The notes beneath the pieces are model-generated. The model was not told where the DNA came from. It worked only from the letters and a program-made list of their open reading frames with translations, and did not search any database. Source: Mesorhizobium qingshengii (GTDB lineage Bacteria; Pseudomonadota; Alphaproteobacteria; Rhizobiales; Rhizobiaceae). From it: a stretch of DNA of 64,000 nt. Position 1 is the first letter of the stretch, and each line of letters begins with the position of its first letter. Location of the stretch: NCBI RefSeq assembly GCF_900103325.1, contig NZ_FMXM01000009.1, positions 124,001 through 188,000 on the forward strand, given 5' to 3'. Shown here in pieces: positions 17,062-24,407 of the stretch. A program made the position numbers and the translations under genes.

Positions 17062-17481
17062 TCAGTTTGCCGTGCAGAAATGCTGTTCGCCGTCATTGCC
17101 GGTGAATGTGCCGGTGCGGGAGTTGAACGTCCGGTAACGGTCCGAGCAGTACTCGTACCAGTCACGTGTCCACGGCTCGGCATAGCTATCGTTGTAGACG
17201 ACCCTCGGCTCCGCATAGTAGCGGCGGACCGGGGCAGGGCGCGGCCGCACATCACGATAGTAGTAACTGTCGCCGTAATCGTCGGGCGGCGGCTGGTCAT
17301 TGGCCAACGCGCCAACGATCAGGGCGCCGGCGGCAAGGCCGAGCACGCCGGCGGCGACGGCATCGCCATTGCCGTGGTGACGGTGATGACGCCATTCATC
17401 GGCGCTGGCCGCAGGCAAGGTCGCGAGCGTCGTGGCGACCACGGCGGCGGACAGGACGGCGGTCTTGAAAATTCGATTCAT
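17062..17481 (-). CDS. BA14K family exported protein
   Basis: A 139-residue exported protein. It has a signal peptide (about 1-27, cleavage near A-S-A-D), a His-rich patch R-H-H-R-H-H, a glycine/alanine hydrophobic segment (about 41-60), a Tyr/Pro/Arg-rich region, and the C-terminal BA14K motif W-Y-E-Y-C-S-D-R-Y-R-T-F-N ... C-T-A-N with two conserved Cys. The Brucella member is an immunoreactive lectin-like protein needed for virulence; the role in rhizobia is not established. It is a single gene on the minus strand. Confidence 0.88.
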   Translation of the reverse strand: MNRIFKTAVLSAAVVATTLATLPAASADEWRHHRHHGNGDAVAAGVLGLAAGALIVGALANDQPPPDDYGDSYYYRDVRPRPAPVRRYYAEPRVVYNDSYAEPWTRDWYEYCSDRYRTFNSRTGTFTGNDGEQHFCTAN

Positions 17482-17672
17482 GTCGGTCTCCTTCGTGCCG
17501 GCCCGTGTAGTTTTCGGGGGAATGCGGTCCGGCTTTACCCGAGACTAATATGAGACCGTGGCTGAACGGGGGCTGAACGGATTTACGCTGGTCGATCCGC
17601 CGCGAACGTCAGACGTCGCACGCTCCGGGGAGCGGATCTGCCCTGCCGCGGCGGCGTCGATCCGAAGCCGGC

Positions 17673-17885
17673 TCAGCCGACCGACAGGTTGACGGCCTTG
17701 GGGCCCTTGCCGCGCTTGTCCGGCTCGGTATCGAATGTCACCTTCTGCCCGTCCTCCAGACCCGGAAGACCCGACGCCTGCACGGCCGAAATATGGACGA
17801 AGACATCCTTCGCGCCATCATCCGGTGTGATGAAGCCGAAGCCCTTGGCATGGTTGAAGAATTTGACGGTGCCGGTCTGCGGCAT
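17673..17885 (-). CDS. Cold-shock domain protein (CspA family) 1
   Basis: A 70-residue single cold-shock domain. RNP1-type K-G-F-G-F-I-T and RNP2-type V-F-V-H-I-S motifs are present. These proteins bind single-stranded nucleic acid and act as RNA chaperones. The ATG at 17883-17885 has AAGGAG upstream; an in-frame start 21 bases earlier lacks it. It is the first of three csp genes on this strand within 3.4 kb. Confidence 0.95.
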   Translation of the reverse strand: MPQTGTVKFFNHAKGFGFITPDDGAKDVFVHISAVQASGLPGLEDGQKVTFDTEPDKRGKGPKAVNLSVG

Positions 17886-18049
17886 GGGAAGCTCCTTTGA
17901 TCCCATAAAGTCCAGTCTCGGGCCGGCAAATGCCCGAGCGGAAATTTGTCCTTTATTTTAGCGTCATCGGCAAGAGAAAGTTTTGCGGGCACCTGAAGGC
18001 GCGTCGCGCTTGAGCGGATTCAGGCGACGCGCTTCAGGTCTTTGTTTTA

Positions 18050-18094
18050 TGCATGTCGTTGTTCCAAAGCCGGGCCACTCTTGGGCGACATGCA
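18050..18094. repeat. Small dispersed palindrome, copy 3
   Basis: TGCATGTCGTT ... GGGCGACATGCA around a core TTCCAAAGCCGG and CCACTCTTGGG. Just upstream (18000-18049) is GGCGCGTCGCGCTTGAG ... CAGGCGACGCGCTTCAG followed by GTCTTTGTTTTA, an added hairpin module also found in copy 4 at 49.7 kb. Confidence 0.8.
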
Positions 18095-18115
18095 TGGGTC
18101 CGAGCCGGCGGCATG

Positions 18116-18147
18116 AAAAAGGCGCGGCAAAAAACGCCGCGCCTTTC
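18116..18147 (-). terminator. Terminator after cold-shock gene 2
   Basis: AAAGGCGCGGC and GCCGCGCCTTT form a perfect 11-bp stem with a 7-base loop. On the minus strand it is followed by a run of T. It lies downstream of the csp gene at 18.2-18.4 kb. Confidence 0.85.
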
Positions 18148-18229
18148 AAAATTCAAATCCCTCTCCACGCCGGCTCAGGGCATTGGAGCTTCCTTCGCGC
18201 ACCCGCAGGGCGCGCGGCGCGCCGATGGC

Positions 18230-18442
18230 TCAGGCAGCGCGGAGATTGACCGCCTTGGGGCCCTTGCCCATGCGGTCCGGCTCGACGTCGAAGGTGACCT
18301 TCTGGCCGTCGACGAGCGTGCGCAGGCCCGAAGCCTCGATCGCGGAAATATGGACGAACACGTCCTTGGCGCCGCCATCGGGCGTGATGAAACCGAAGCC
18401 TTTGGTCGCGTTGAAGAATTTAACGGTGCCGGTCTGGGCCAT
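18230..18442 (-). CDS. Cold-shock domain protein (CspA family) 2
   Basis: A 70-residue cold-shock domain protein with K-G-F-G-F-I-T and V-F-V-H-I-S RNA-binding motifs. It is close in sequence to the csp at 17.7 kb, differing mainly at the C-terminal half, so the two look like recent paralogues. AAGGAG precedes the ATG at 18440-18442. It has its own terminator and a long upstream region, which suggests separate control. Confidence 0.95.
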   Translation of the reverse strand: MAQTGTVKFFNATKGFGFITPDGGAKDVFVHISAIEASGLRTLVDGQKVTFDVEPDRMGKGPKAVNLRAA

Positions 18443-18945
18443 TGGGGAAACTCCTTCACCCGTTCAGTCTTTGATGGTCCTGCCCGCCACCTGTCGTCGA
18501 GGGCAAGTCCCGGTGGTTGCTTCGGCAGTCATGCATTGGCGCATGGTCAAACCCCCCGCCGAAAAACGGGGCCGTCAGAGATTCACAGTATCGGGGAAAG
18601 GTCGTCCAAAACGTTCCGCTCTCCGGGTCGCAAATGCCCGAACACGGAATTTATCGCACGGAAACGTGATGGTTGCAAGATAGCGCCGCGGGCCGCCTCG
18701 ATGAGCGCGTCCCGACGCATAAATCGACCGATCCGAGCGTCGACGGGCCCCGAGATAGGCCTGGTTGCCAGCCGGGTCATCGGACCAGGGCGGGGCCACG
18801 GCTGGGCCAGAGATGCCAGCGCCGCGAGCTGAAGATTGCCACGGCTCCAGCCGACGTTTCCGCTGCGGATGGCTGCAAACGGGGTTGCATTTGGCAAGGG
18901 AATGGCGAGGATCGTTATGGGGACGGGATCGAGGGAGAGGTCAAC
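18443..18945. other. 500-bp intergenic region between a csp gene and the Kazal lipoprotein
   Basis: The part next to the csp gene probably holds its promoter and a long untranslated leader, which is usual for cold-shock genes. A short hairpin CCCCCCGCCG ... CGGGGCCG lies near 18555-18575. The half next to the Kazal gene contains no convincing promoter or gene. Confidence 0.35.
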
Positions 18946-19368
18946 ATGAAATTTCTGGCGGCAATCTTGTCGCGGCAAGGCTTTGCCATCCTGTTCCTGT
19001 CGGCAATTCTCGCCGCCTGCACCGTCGTCGTCGATGAAGGACCGGGGCCGCGTCCGCCACGGCCCGAGCCGCAATTCTGCAGCAGGCAGTACGAACCGGT
19101 CTGCGCCAGGCGGGGCGGCGACCGCCAGACCTTCGCCAATGCCTGCCTTGCCGACCGTGCCGGCTACCGCATCGTGCGCGACGGTCCCTGCCGCGACGGT
19201 GGCGATGGTGGCGGAGGCGGTGGCGGTGGCGGTGGCGGAGAGCAGACGTTCTGCACCCGCGAATATGCTCCCGTGTGCGCCCGCCGGCACGGCGAGATGC
19301 GCACCTTCCCCAACGCCTGCGAAGCTCGCGCCGCGGACTACCGCGTCGTTGATGATGGGCCGTGCTGA
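18946..19368 (+). CDS. Lipoprotein with two Kazal-type inhibitor domains
   Basis: A 140-residue lipoprotein. The signal peptide ends in the lipobox L-A-A-C near residue 25. A Pro-rich linker leads to a first Kazal-like domain (Q-F-C-S-R-Q-Y-E-P-V-C-A ... N-A-C ... G-P-C). A Gly-rich linker with 12 consecutive Gly and a second similar domain (T-F-C-T-R-E-Y-A-P-V-C-A ... N-A-C-E ... G-P-C) follow. Kazal domains inhibit serine proteases by a disulphide-held loop. Only four Cys per domain are visible, fewer than classical Kazal. GGGAGAGG supports the ATG at 18946. It could protect the cell from secreted proteases; this is inference. Confidence 0.88.
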   Translation: MKFLAAILSRQGFAILFLSAILAACTVVVDEGPGPRPPRPEPQFCSRQYEPVCARRGGDRQTFANACLADRAGYRIVRDGPCRDGGDGGGGGGGGGGGEQTFCTREYAPVCARRHGEMRTFPNACEARAADYRVVDDGPC

Positions 19369-19458
19369 GAGTTTATTACCGCGCCTCTCCGCTATGGGAT
19401 GTCGGCAGGACATGAGCGGATCGGGGCGGTGCGTGTGGATTGAAGCGCGCGCTGCTCG

Positions 19459-19680
19459 TCACGGTGCCGGATAGGCACCGTCGGCCGGGCCGGCATAAAG
19501 CTCGCTGCCATCTTCGTCGGAAATGCGTAGGCGGTCGGGGACTTGCGGCATGGTGAGCGTGTGGAACAGCGCGGTTGCGCCCTGCAGGGCGGCGCGCAGG
19601 TTCGGCGCTTCCAGCGACACCTTGTCGAGCGTGGCTTCGTCGGCGTCGCGCGACCGGTAAAACTCGATGACGAAGTTCAA
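19459..19680 (-). CDS. Small conserved protein of unknown function (TTG start)
   Basis: A 73-residue protein beginning M-N-F-V-I-E-F-Y-R-S-R-D-A-D and containing a predicted amphipathic helix (A-L-Q-G-A-T-A-L-F-H-T-L), ending with G-S-E-L-Y-A-G-P. The start codon is TTG at 19678-19680 with GGAGG five bases upstream, which makes this start convincing in spite of the rare codon. No signal peptide is seen. I do not recognise the family. Confidence 0.7.
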   Translation of the reverse strand: MNFVIEFYRSRDADEATLDKVSLEAPNLRAALQGATALFHTLTMPQVPDRLRISDEDGSELYAGPADGAYPAP

Positions 19681-19730
19681 GGACGCCTCCGTGGCGCGGG
19701 CGGGCGTTGCGCTGTCCCGCGAGGGAGAAT

Positions 19731-19754
19731 CTTCGGCGCCGACAGGCGCCGAAG
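19731..19754 (-). terminator. Perfect hairpin after the 45-residue gene
   Basis: CTTCGGCGCC, a GACA loop and GGCGCCGAAG form a perfect 10-bp stem 14 bases after the stop of the small gene at 19.77 kb. The T-run is weak (ATTCTCCC on the minus strand), so termination may be partial. Confidence 0.6.
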
Positions 19755-19768
19755 AGGCGTGCCGGGTG

Positions 19769-19906
19769 TCAGCCCTTCGATTTCGGCTTCAGGCTGCTCT
19801 CCGCCTGCTTGACCGACGAGCCGAACGGTGAGGCGGGCTTGGCCACGACCTTGTCCTTCTTCGGTTTGCGCGCTTCGCGGTTGCTTCGCTGTTGTCCCTT
19901 GGACAT
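19769..19906 (-). CDS. Very small basic protein, 45 residues
   Basis: A 45-residue Lys-rich protein beginning M-S-K-G-Q-Q-R-S-N-R-E-A-R-K-P-K-K-D-K. AGGAG lies at good spacing before the ATG at 19904-19906. The composition (many Lys, Ser and Gln, no hydrophobic core) suggests a disordered, possibly nucleic-acid-binding peptide. Short proteins with this start are, to my knowledge, common in rhizobial genomes, but their role is unknown. Confidence 0.65.
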   Translation of the reverse strand: MSKGQQRSNREARKPKKDKVVAKPASPFGSSVKQAESSLKPKSKG

Positions 19907-19951
19907 GTTCTGCTCCTGGTGCTTGTTGGCTTGGCTTGCGGCGCGATCTGC

Positions 19952-20091
19952 GAGACTGTCTGGAAATTCTACTCTGTCGGCCATCTGATGGCATTTCTGC
20001 GCTTCCGTTGCTCACGGACCAAATGTTCGCTGCGCTACGGTCCTCGAAACCGCCACCATGGACTCGCCAGAGCGAATTTCGAAACAGTCTC
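19952..20091. repeat. Long imperfect hairpin element, copy A
   Basis: The outer arms, GAGACTGTCTGGAAATTC at 19952-19969 and GAATTTCGAAACAGTCTC at 20074-20091, pair over 18 bp with two mismatches. The centre (CTGCGCTTCCGTTGCTCACGG ... TTCGCTGCGCTACGGTCCTCGAAAC) resembles the centre of the hairpin at 23.8 kb. The element overlaps the last base of the 20.1-kb gene on its right. Confidence 0.65.
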
Positions 20092-20340
20092 TCAGATCGC
20101 GGGCATGTCGGCCGGTTCGAGATTGTCTTCCGTGGTGACCCGCTCATGGGTCTCCTGCTCGCTACGGATGCGATATTGCGGCGAGCCGTCCTTGACCGGC
20201 AGCATGCTCTTGATCTGGAACAGTTCCGCTGTCTTCTGGACGAGGCCGGTGCGGCTCTTCATGCGCACGGTCTGGCCGATGGCGAAGAGGTGCGCGGGCG
20301 TGTCGGTGCGCGGGCGCGCATTCTGCTGGAAACGGATCAT
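20092..20340 (-). CDS. Small conserved protein, 82 residues
   Basis: An 82-residue protein with a probable beta-rich core: H-L-F-A-I-G-Q-T-V-R-M-K ... T-A-E-L-F-Q-I-K-S-M-L-P ... P-Q-Y-R-I-R-S-E. The pattern of a short SH3-like barrel followed by E-H-E-R-V-like residues is common in small rhizobial proteins. Its ATG at 20338-20340 overlaps the stop of the preceding gene as ATGA, so the two are coupled. The function is unknown. Confidence 0.7.
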   Translation of the reverse strand: MIRFQQNARPRTDTPAHLFAIGQTVRMKSRTGLVQKTAELFQIKSMLPVKDGSPQYRIRSEQETHERVTTEDNLEPADMPAI

Positions 20341-20606
20341 GCTGCGTTCTCCCGGTCGCGCTTCAGCGCTGTTTCGAGTTCGAGGTAATCGATGGCGACA
20401 AGCTGGCTGGTGGGCGGGTTCTTCACCGCCCTTGCCGGCAGATGGATGAAGGTGGCGACGCGGCGCCAGGCAAGACGCGACATGCCTTCGATCACCTCTT
20501 CGTCGTGATCGATGTCGTAGTCGCCGGCCGGCAGCAATCCTTCCAATCCGCCGAGCACGAAAGGTGCCGCGAAATGCGCGATGGTGCGGGTGGTGCGGTC
20601 CGACAT
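20337..20606 (-). CDS. Small conserved protein, 89 residues
   Basis: An 89-residue cytoplasmic protein beginning M-S-D-R-T-T-R-T-I-A-H-F-A-A-P-F-V-L, with the acidic-aromatic stretch L-P-A-G-D-Y-D-I-D-H-D-E-E and L-A-W-R-R-V-A-T-F-I-H-L-P near the middle. It lies upstream of, and overlaps by 4 bases, the 82-residue gene, which suggests a two-gene operon. The ATG at 20604-20606 fits better than an earlier in-frame start without a ribosome-binding site. The function is unknown. Confidence 0.7.
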   Translation of the reverse strand: MSDRTTRTIAHFAAPFVLGGLEGLLPAGDYDIDHDEEVIEGMSRLAWRRVATFIHLPARAVKNPPTSQLVAIDYLELETALKRDRENAA

Positions 20607-20708
20607 TGTCTTAACCTTGATATCTTCCGGGTCCTGAAGTTTTCCGGCATCGACCGGGAAGCGTCTTGCGCCTCGCGGCACCATGCAGGCAGCGGTCCTG
20701 AAAGCAAA

Positions 20709-20731
20709 AAAGCGGGGACAAGCCCCGCTTT
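20709..20731 (-). terminator. Terminator after cold-shock gene 3
   Basis: AAAGCGGGG and CCCCGCTTT form a 9-bp stem with a 5-base loop. On the minus strand it is followed by TTTTTTG. It is 85 bases after the stop of the csp gene at 20.8-21.0 kb. Confidence 0.85.
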
Positions 20732-20815
20732 CCTATCTCCGGCAATCGCTGGAAATAAGCCGATTTCGAGAGCTGCCAGTACATCCGTGGTCAGCGTTCA
20801 TCGAATTCGGCCGGA

Positions 20816-21022
20816 TCAGATCAGTTGCAGATTGGCGGCCGACTCGCGGCCCTTGGTGTCGCGCTCCAACTCGAATTGCAGCTTCTGGCCTTCTGCGAGG
20901 CCAGCAAAGCCGGCACGCTCCAGCGCGCTGACATGGACGAAAACGTCCTTGCCGCCATCGGTCGGCTGAATGAAGCCAAAGCCCTTCTGGCCGTTGTAGA
21001 ATTTCACGGTTCCGGTGTTCAT
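20816..21022 (-). CDS. Cold-shock domain protein (CspA family) 3
   Basis: A 68-residue cold-shock domain protein, M-N-T-G-T-V-K-F-Y-N with K-G-F-G-F-I-Q and V-F-V-H-V-S motifs. It is more distant from the two other csp genes here. The start at 21020-21022 is the usual position before T-G-T-V-K-F; a longer in-frame open frame upstream is leader sequence. It probably has a long 5' leader, since the region to about 21200 carries no other gene. Confidence 0.93.
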   Translation of the reverse strand: MNTGTVKFYNGQKGFGFIQPTDGGKDVFVHVSALERAGFAGLAEGQKLQFELERDTKGRESAANLQLI

Positions 21023-21218
21023 AGGTGCGGGTGTCTTTCGAAGAATGAGAAATGGTCGCGGAGCGAATGTGCCGCGCGCCCGGTATCGATGATTTGGAAT
21101 GAGATTGGCGGGTCGAGAACCTCTGACGCCGCGAGATGCCAATTCTGGCCCCAAACGATCCTGCTTATATAGCCCAGCGGGGCCCATTGTTCAAGAAGAT
21201 TTCCGAAAATCCCTCGCG

Positions 21219-21244
21219 TTGGCAAAAAAATAGAACGCTATAAT
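21219..21244 (+). promoter_or_regulatory. Possible promoter for the 74-residue gene
   Basis: A perfect TATAAT at 21239-21244 lies in an unusually A+T-rich patch, with TTGGCA at 21219-21224 upstream. The spacing of 14 bases is shorter than the usual 17, so the -35 assignment is weak. It would drive the small gene at 21.36 kb. Confidence 0.3.
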
Positions 21245-21300
21245 TATTTGGAAAATTCTGATAGGACTTCGAGAGCTTTCTAAAAAAATTCTTAAAATCA

Positions 21301-21340
21301 TGCCGGAGCGATTGTCCCGGCACTTGTATTTTATATTTTA
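21301..21340 (+). terminator. Hairpin plus T-rich run inside a leader
   Basis: TGCCGG at 21301-21306 pairs with CCGGCA at 21317-21322 and is followed by a run rich in T and A to about 21343. It looks like a terminator but lies upstream of a small open reading frame with its own ribosome-binding site, so it could be an attenuator, or just the end of a short transcript. Confidence 0.35.
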
Positions 21341-21362
21341 TTTATTCCCGAAAGGACAAAAC

Positions 21363-21587
21363 ATGGTTTCCGTCAGAACCCCGAGAGGCACGACCCTAGC
21401 GATCAACCCGATCATCAAGCCAGCCACCATACACGCCATTGCCGTTGGTCCAACCGGCAAACCGATGATCGTCAAGTCCGCACGGCTCACCGTCAGAAGC
21501 GACGAGGCGGCAAGACGCACGATCGCCGACACCGATGGAACCGTGAGGCGGGCCAGACAGGTTGCCGAGAGTAATCGCCTGATTTGA
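21363..21587 (+). CDS. Small protein of unknown function, 74 residues
   Basis: A 74-residue basic protein beginning M-V-S-V-R-T-P-R-G-T-T-L. GAAAGGA precedes the ATG at 21363 at good spacing. It has many Arg, Thr and Ala residues and no hydrophobic segment. It sits behind an A+T-rich leader with a terminator-like hairpin. I do not recognise the family, and it may be non-coding; the ribosome-binding site is the main support. Confidence 0.45.
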   Translation: MVSVRTPRGTTLAINPIIKPATIHAIAVGPTGKPMIVKSARLTVRSDEAARRTIADTDGTVRRARQVAESNRLI

Positions 21588-21688
21588 GACGGGGCGCCGG
21601 CTCGAATCCGCTGCCGGAGTTGGACGCCTGGTCCGCATCCGAGCCCGGCCGCAGCTCGATTTTTCAACGCAGCGTCGAGGAGAAGCAA

Positions 21689-21964
21689 ATGCCCGATAGC
21701 GAAACCTATGCCTTCCCCAGCCTGAAGCGCGAACTCCTTGGCGCGATGAGCCATGATTATGGGCGGCGCGTCGAGGTGAACAGGTCGTGGACCATCTATC
21801 ACGTGTTCACCGGCAGGCCGGCCGAGATCGGCACGCGGCCAATGGTCGGCCTCAGCGAGTTCGACGCCACTTCAGTGATGTTGTTCCTGAACTCTCACAA
21901 CGCCGAAAGACGCAAGGCCTCGTTCTCGCGACATCCGAGCGGCGGCGGCTCCTGCCAGCACTGA
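21689..21964 (+). CDS. Small conserved protein of unknown function, 91 residues
   Basis: A 91-residue cytoplasmic protein beginning M-P-D-S-E-T-Y-A-F-P-S-L-K-R-E-L. It contains W-T-I-Y-H-V-F-T-G-R-P-A near the middle and V-M-L-F-L-N-S-H-N-A-E-R-R, then a flexible His-ending tail. GAGGAG precedes the ATG at 21689. No family is recognised. Confidence 0.65.
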   Translation: MPDSETYAFPSLKRELLGAMSHDYGRRVEVNRSWTIYHVFTGRPAEIGTRPMVGLSEFDATSVMLFLNSHNAERRKASFSRHPSGGGSCQH

Positions 21965-22192
21965 TCCGCCATCGCTCGTATCGAGGTGGCATTGCCGGAG
22001 CAGCCTCGTTGGATCCCGTCTCGATCCGCTCTTGAATCTCCGCCCCCCATGCCTTAGGTCCGGCAAGCGGACAAACACGGCAGGTTTCCCATTAACAGAG
22101 ATCAGAGACGAGCGGCGGGCGCGGGAACCAGGTCTGGTGCTGGAGGACAGCCACCGCTGGGCCTCGACCAGTATGTCCAGCAAGCGCTGCAA

Positions 22193-23815
22193 TTGCATCA
22201 GGCCGGGCGCAGGCAAGAGGCCGAGGCGATCTACCGGCAGGTGCTGGCGCGCCAGCCCAAGCACGCGGCCGCCGCGCATTTCCTGGGACTGCTGCTGCAC
22301 CAGACAGGGCGTAGCGCCGAGGGGCTCGATCTTATCGAACAGTCGGTGAACCTGCAGCCGACGAATCCCGACTTCCTCAACAATTTCGGCACCGTGATGC
22401 GCGATCTCGGCCGTGTCGCCGCGGCCGTCGATTTCTTCCGCGGCGCGGTGGATATCCGGCCCGACCAGCTCGCGGCGCGCGACAATCTCGGCTCGTCGCT
22501 GAAGCAGCTCGGCCAGTTCGAGGAGGCCGAGGAGATCTATCGCGGCACAGTCGCGCGCAATCCATTTCATGTTCGCGCCCGCATCGGGCTTGCCGAAACC
22601 CTGCAGGAAGCCGGGCGGCTGGACGAGGCGCTTGGCATCTTCCGCGAGGCGCTGGCCATCCGGCCGAAGGATGCCGACCTGTTGCACGGGCTCGGCGTCG
22701 GGCTGATGGAAAAAGGCAAGCTCGATGAGGCTGCCGACCTGTTCCGGCAGGCGCTGGCGGTCAACCCCGGTATGGCCAGAGCCTGGCTGATGCTGACGCA
22801 GGTCAAGCGCCAGAAGGAGCGCGATGCCGAACTGGCTGGCATGGAAGCGCAGCATGCCAAGGCGCCGCAGGACAGCCTGGCGCGCATGCAGCTGTCCTTC
22901 GGCCTCGGCAAGGCCAATGACGATTTGAAGGATTATCCGCGCGCCTTCGACTATTTCGCCGAAGGCAATGCAATCCGCCGCAAAGGTATCGACTACGATC
23001 CCGTGAAGACGCGCGCCGAATTCGAAGCGATGAAGACGGTGTTCGATGCCGGCTTCTTCGAAAAGCACAAGCCAAGCTCAATTGCCGACGACACGCCGAT
23101 CTTCGTTGTCGGCATGCCGCGCTCCGGCACCACGCTGGTCGAGCAGATCATCGCCAGCCATCCGCAGGTCTATGGCGCCGGCGAGCTCAGCATTTTGAAG
23201 ACTGCGGTCGGCAAGCAGTTTCCGTCGACAATGCTGGGTGGGTTTCCCTGGGGAATATCGGACGTGCCCGACGCGGATTTTGCCGAGGCCGGACAGGCCT
23301 ATCTCGACATGCTGCATGCTCGCTATCCGCATGTCCGCCATGTCACCGACAAGATGCCAGGCAACTTCCTGCTTGTCGGCTTCATCCACATGATGCTGCC
23401 GAAGGCCAGGATTATCCACTGCGCCCGCGATGCGGCGGCGACATGCCTGTCGATCTACAAGGTGCATTTCCGTGGCGACAGCCACCGCTATGGCTATGAC
23501 CTCGGCGAACTCGCCGACTTCCACAATCTCTACACCGACATCATGGCGCATTGGCATGCCGTGCTGCCGGGGGTGGTGCATGATGTGCGCTATGAGGATT
23601 TCGTCGCCGACCAGGAAGGGCAGACGCGGGCGCTCATCGCCCATCTCGGCTTGCCCTGGGACGACGCTGTGCTGTCGTTCCACGAGACCGACCGGCCGGT
23701 GCGCACGGCTTCCGCCGCGCAGGTGCGCCAGCCGATGTATCAAGGCTCGGTCGATTTGTGGAAGCGCTATGGGGACCGGCTGAAGCCGCTGCTGGACAAG
23801 CTAGACCGATATTGA
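22193..23815 (+). CDS. TPR-repeat sulfotransferase-like protein
   Basis: About 540 residues. TPR repeats cover about residues 1-210. A sulfotransferase-type domain follows (about 285-530) with the 5'-phosphosulfate loop F-V-V-G-M-P-R-S-G-T-T-L-V-E-Q and the 3'-phosphate region R-I-I-H-C-A-R-D-A-A-A-T-C-L-S-I-Y. Such fusions are frequent in rhizobia; the acceptor is unknown. The start is doubtful. The TTG used here lies inside the first TPR helix, and the same frame upstream (Q-Q-A-L-Q-L-H-Q-A-G-R) reads like more TPR but has no ATG or GTG for more than 100 bases. An ATG at 22173 is in another frame, so the 5' end may be frameshifted or mis-sequenced. Confidence 0.85.
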   Translation: MHQAGRRQEAEAIYRQVLARQPKHAAAAHFLGLLLHQTGRSAEGLDLIEQSVNLQPTNPDFLNNFGTVMRDLGRVAAAVDFFRGAVDIRPDQLAARDNLGSSLKQLGQFEEAEEIYRGTVARNPFHVRARIGLAETLQEAGRLDEALGIFREALAIRPKDADLLHGLGVGLMEKGKLDEAADLFRQALAVNPGMARAWLMLTQVKRQKERDAELAGMEAQHAKAPQDSLARMQLSFGLGKANDDLKDYPRAFDYFAEGNAIRRKGIDYDPVKTRAEFEAMKTVFDAGFFEKHKPSSIADDTPIFVVGMPRSGTTLVEQIIASHPQVYGAGELSILKTAVGKQFPSTMLGGFPWGISDVPDADFAEAGQAYLDMLHARYPHVRHVTDKMPGNFLLVGFIHMMLPKARIIHCARDAAATCLSIYKVHFRGDSHRYGYDLGELADFHNLYTDIMAHWHAVLPGVVHDVRYEDFVADQEGQTRALIAHLGLPWDDAVLSFHETDRPVRTASAAQVRQPMYQGSVDLWKRYGDRLKPLLDKLDRY

Positions 23816-23818
23816 GGT

Positions 23819-23926
23819 GAGGTCAGCCTGCGAACGACAGTTCCCTGCGCTTCCGGTACTCACGTACTTAAACGTACGCTCCCTTCCGGTTCTCGGAAAC
23901 TGCCGTTCTCGACTCGGCCTGACCTC
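23819..23926. repeat. Long imperfect hairpin element, copy B
   Basis: The outer arms GAGGTCAG and CTGACCTC are at 23819-23826 and 23919-23926. Inner pairs are GAACGACAGTTCC with GGAAACTGCCGTTC and, at the centre, ACGTAC-TTAAAC-GTACG. The centre matches that of copy A at 20.0 kb. It starts four bases after the TPR-sulfotransferase stop and ends before the convergent DUF1428 gene. Confidence 0.7.
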
Positions 23927-23946
23927 AATCTCGACCTGGCTTGGCG

Positions 23947-24300
23947 TCAGAGTTCGATGAACGTTTCGAAGCCTCCGAAGATCATGCGCTTGCCGTCGAA
24001 CGGCATGGTCAACCAGTCCGCCTGCAGGCGCTGGTCGGCCATCACCTTGGCCATGACCGCATCGCGGCTCTGCCTGGATTCATAGGCCACCCAGGCAAAG
24101 ATGACTACCTCGTCGGCCTTGGCCTGCACGGCACGCGGAAACGACGTGATCTCGCCATAGGGCACGTCGTCGCCGACGCATTCGACATAGGCCAGCGCAC
24201 CGTATTCCTTCCAGATGGCCCCGGCGGCGGTGGCGAACGTCTTGTAGTCGTCGAGTTTTGCCTTGGGCACGGCAAGCACGAAACCATCGACATAGGACAT
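23947..24300 (-). CDS. DUF1428 family protein
   Basis: A 117-residue protein of the YbaA/DUF1428 family, a dimeric alpha/beta-barrel fold of unknown activity. Typical motifs are M-S-Y-V-D-G-F-V-L-A-V-P near the start, E-Y-G-A-L-A-Y-V-E-C-V-G-D-D-V-P-Y-G, and F-D-G-K-R-M-I-F-G-G-F-E near the end. It sits before a VOC protein on the same strand in a group of small stress-type or environment-related genes. Confidence 0.92.
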   Translation of the reverse strand: MSYVDGFVLAVPKAKLDDYKTFATAAGAIWKEYGALAYVECVGDDVPYGEITSFPRAVQAKADEVVIFAWVAYESRQSRDAVMAKVMADQRLQADWLTMPFDGKRMIFGGFETFIEL

Positions 24301-24407
24301 GGTGGGTTCCTTTGCTGAAATCGAGCGCCGGGTCGGCAGGGATGCAACCCGGCGCAGAGCACATCAGTCCCTTCACCAGAGGCAAGGGGGTGTTGCTGCT
24401 CGCTAAA

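Noticed and set aside
23819..23926. The long hairpin at 23.8 kb as a CRISPR or tRNA-like element
   Set aside because: It has a single imperfect palindrome, no repeated spacers, and no cloverleaf arms.
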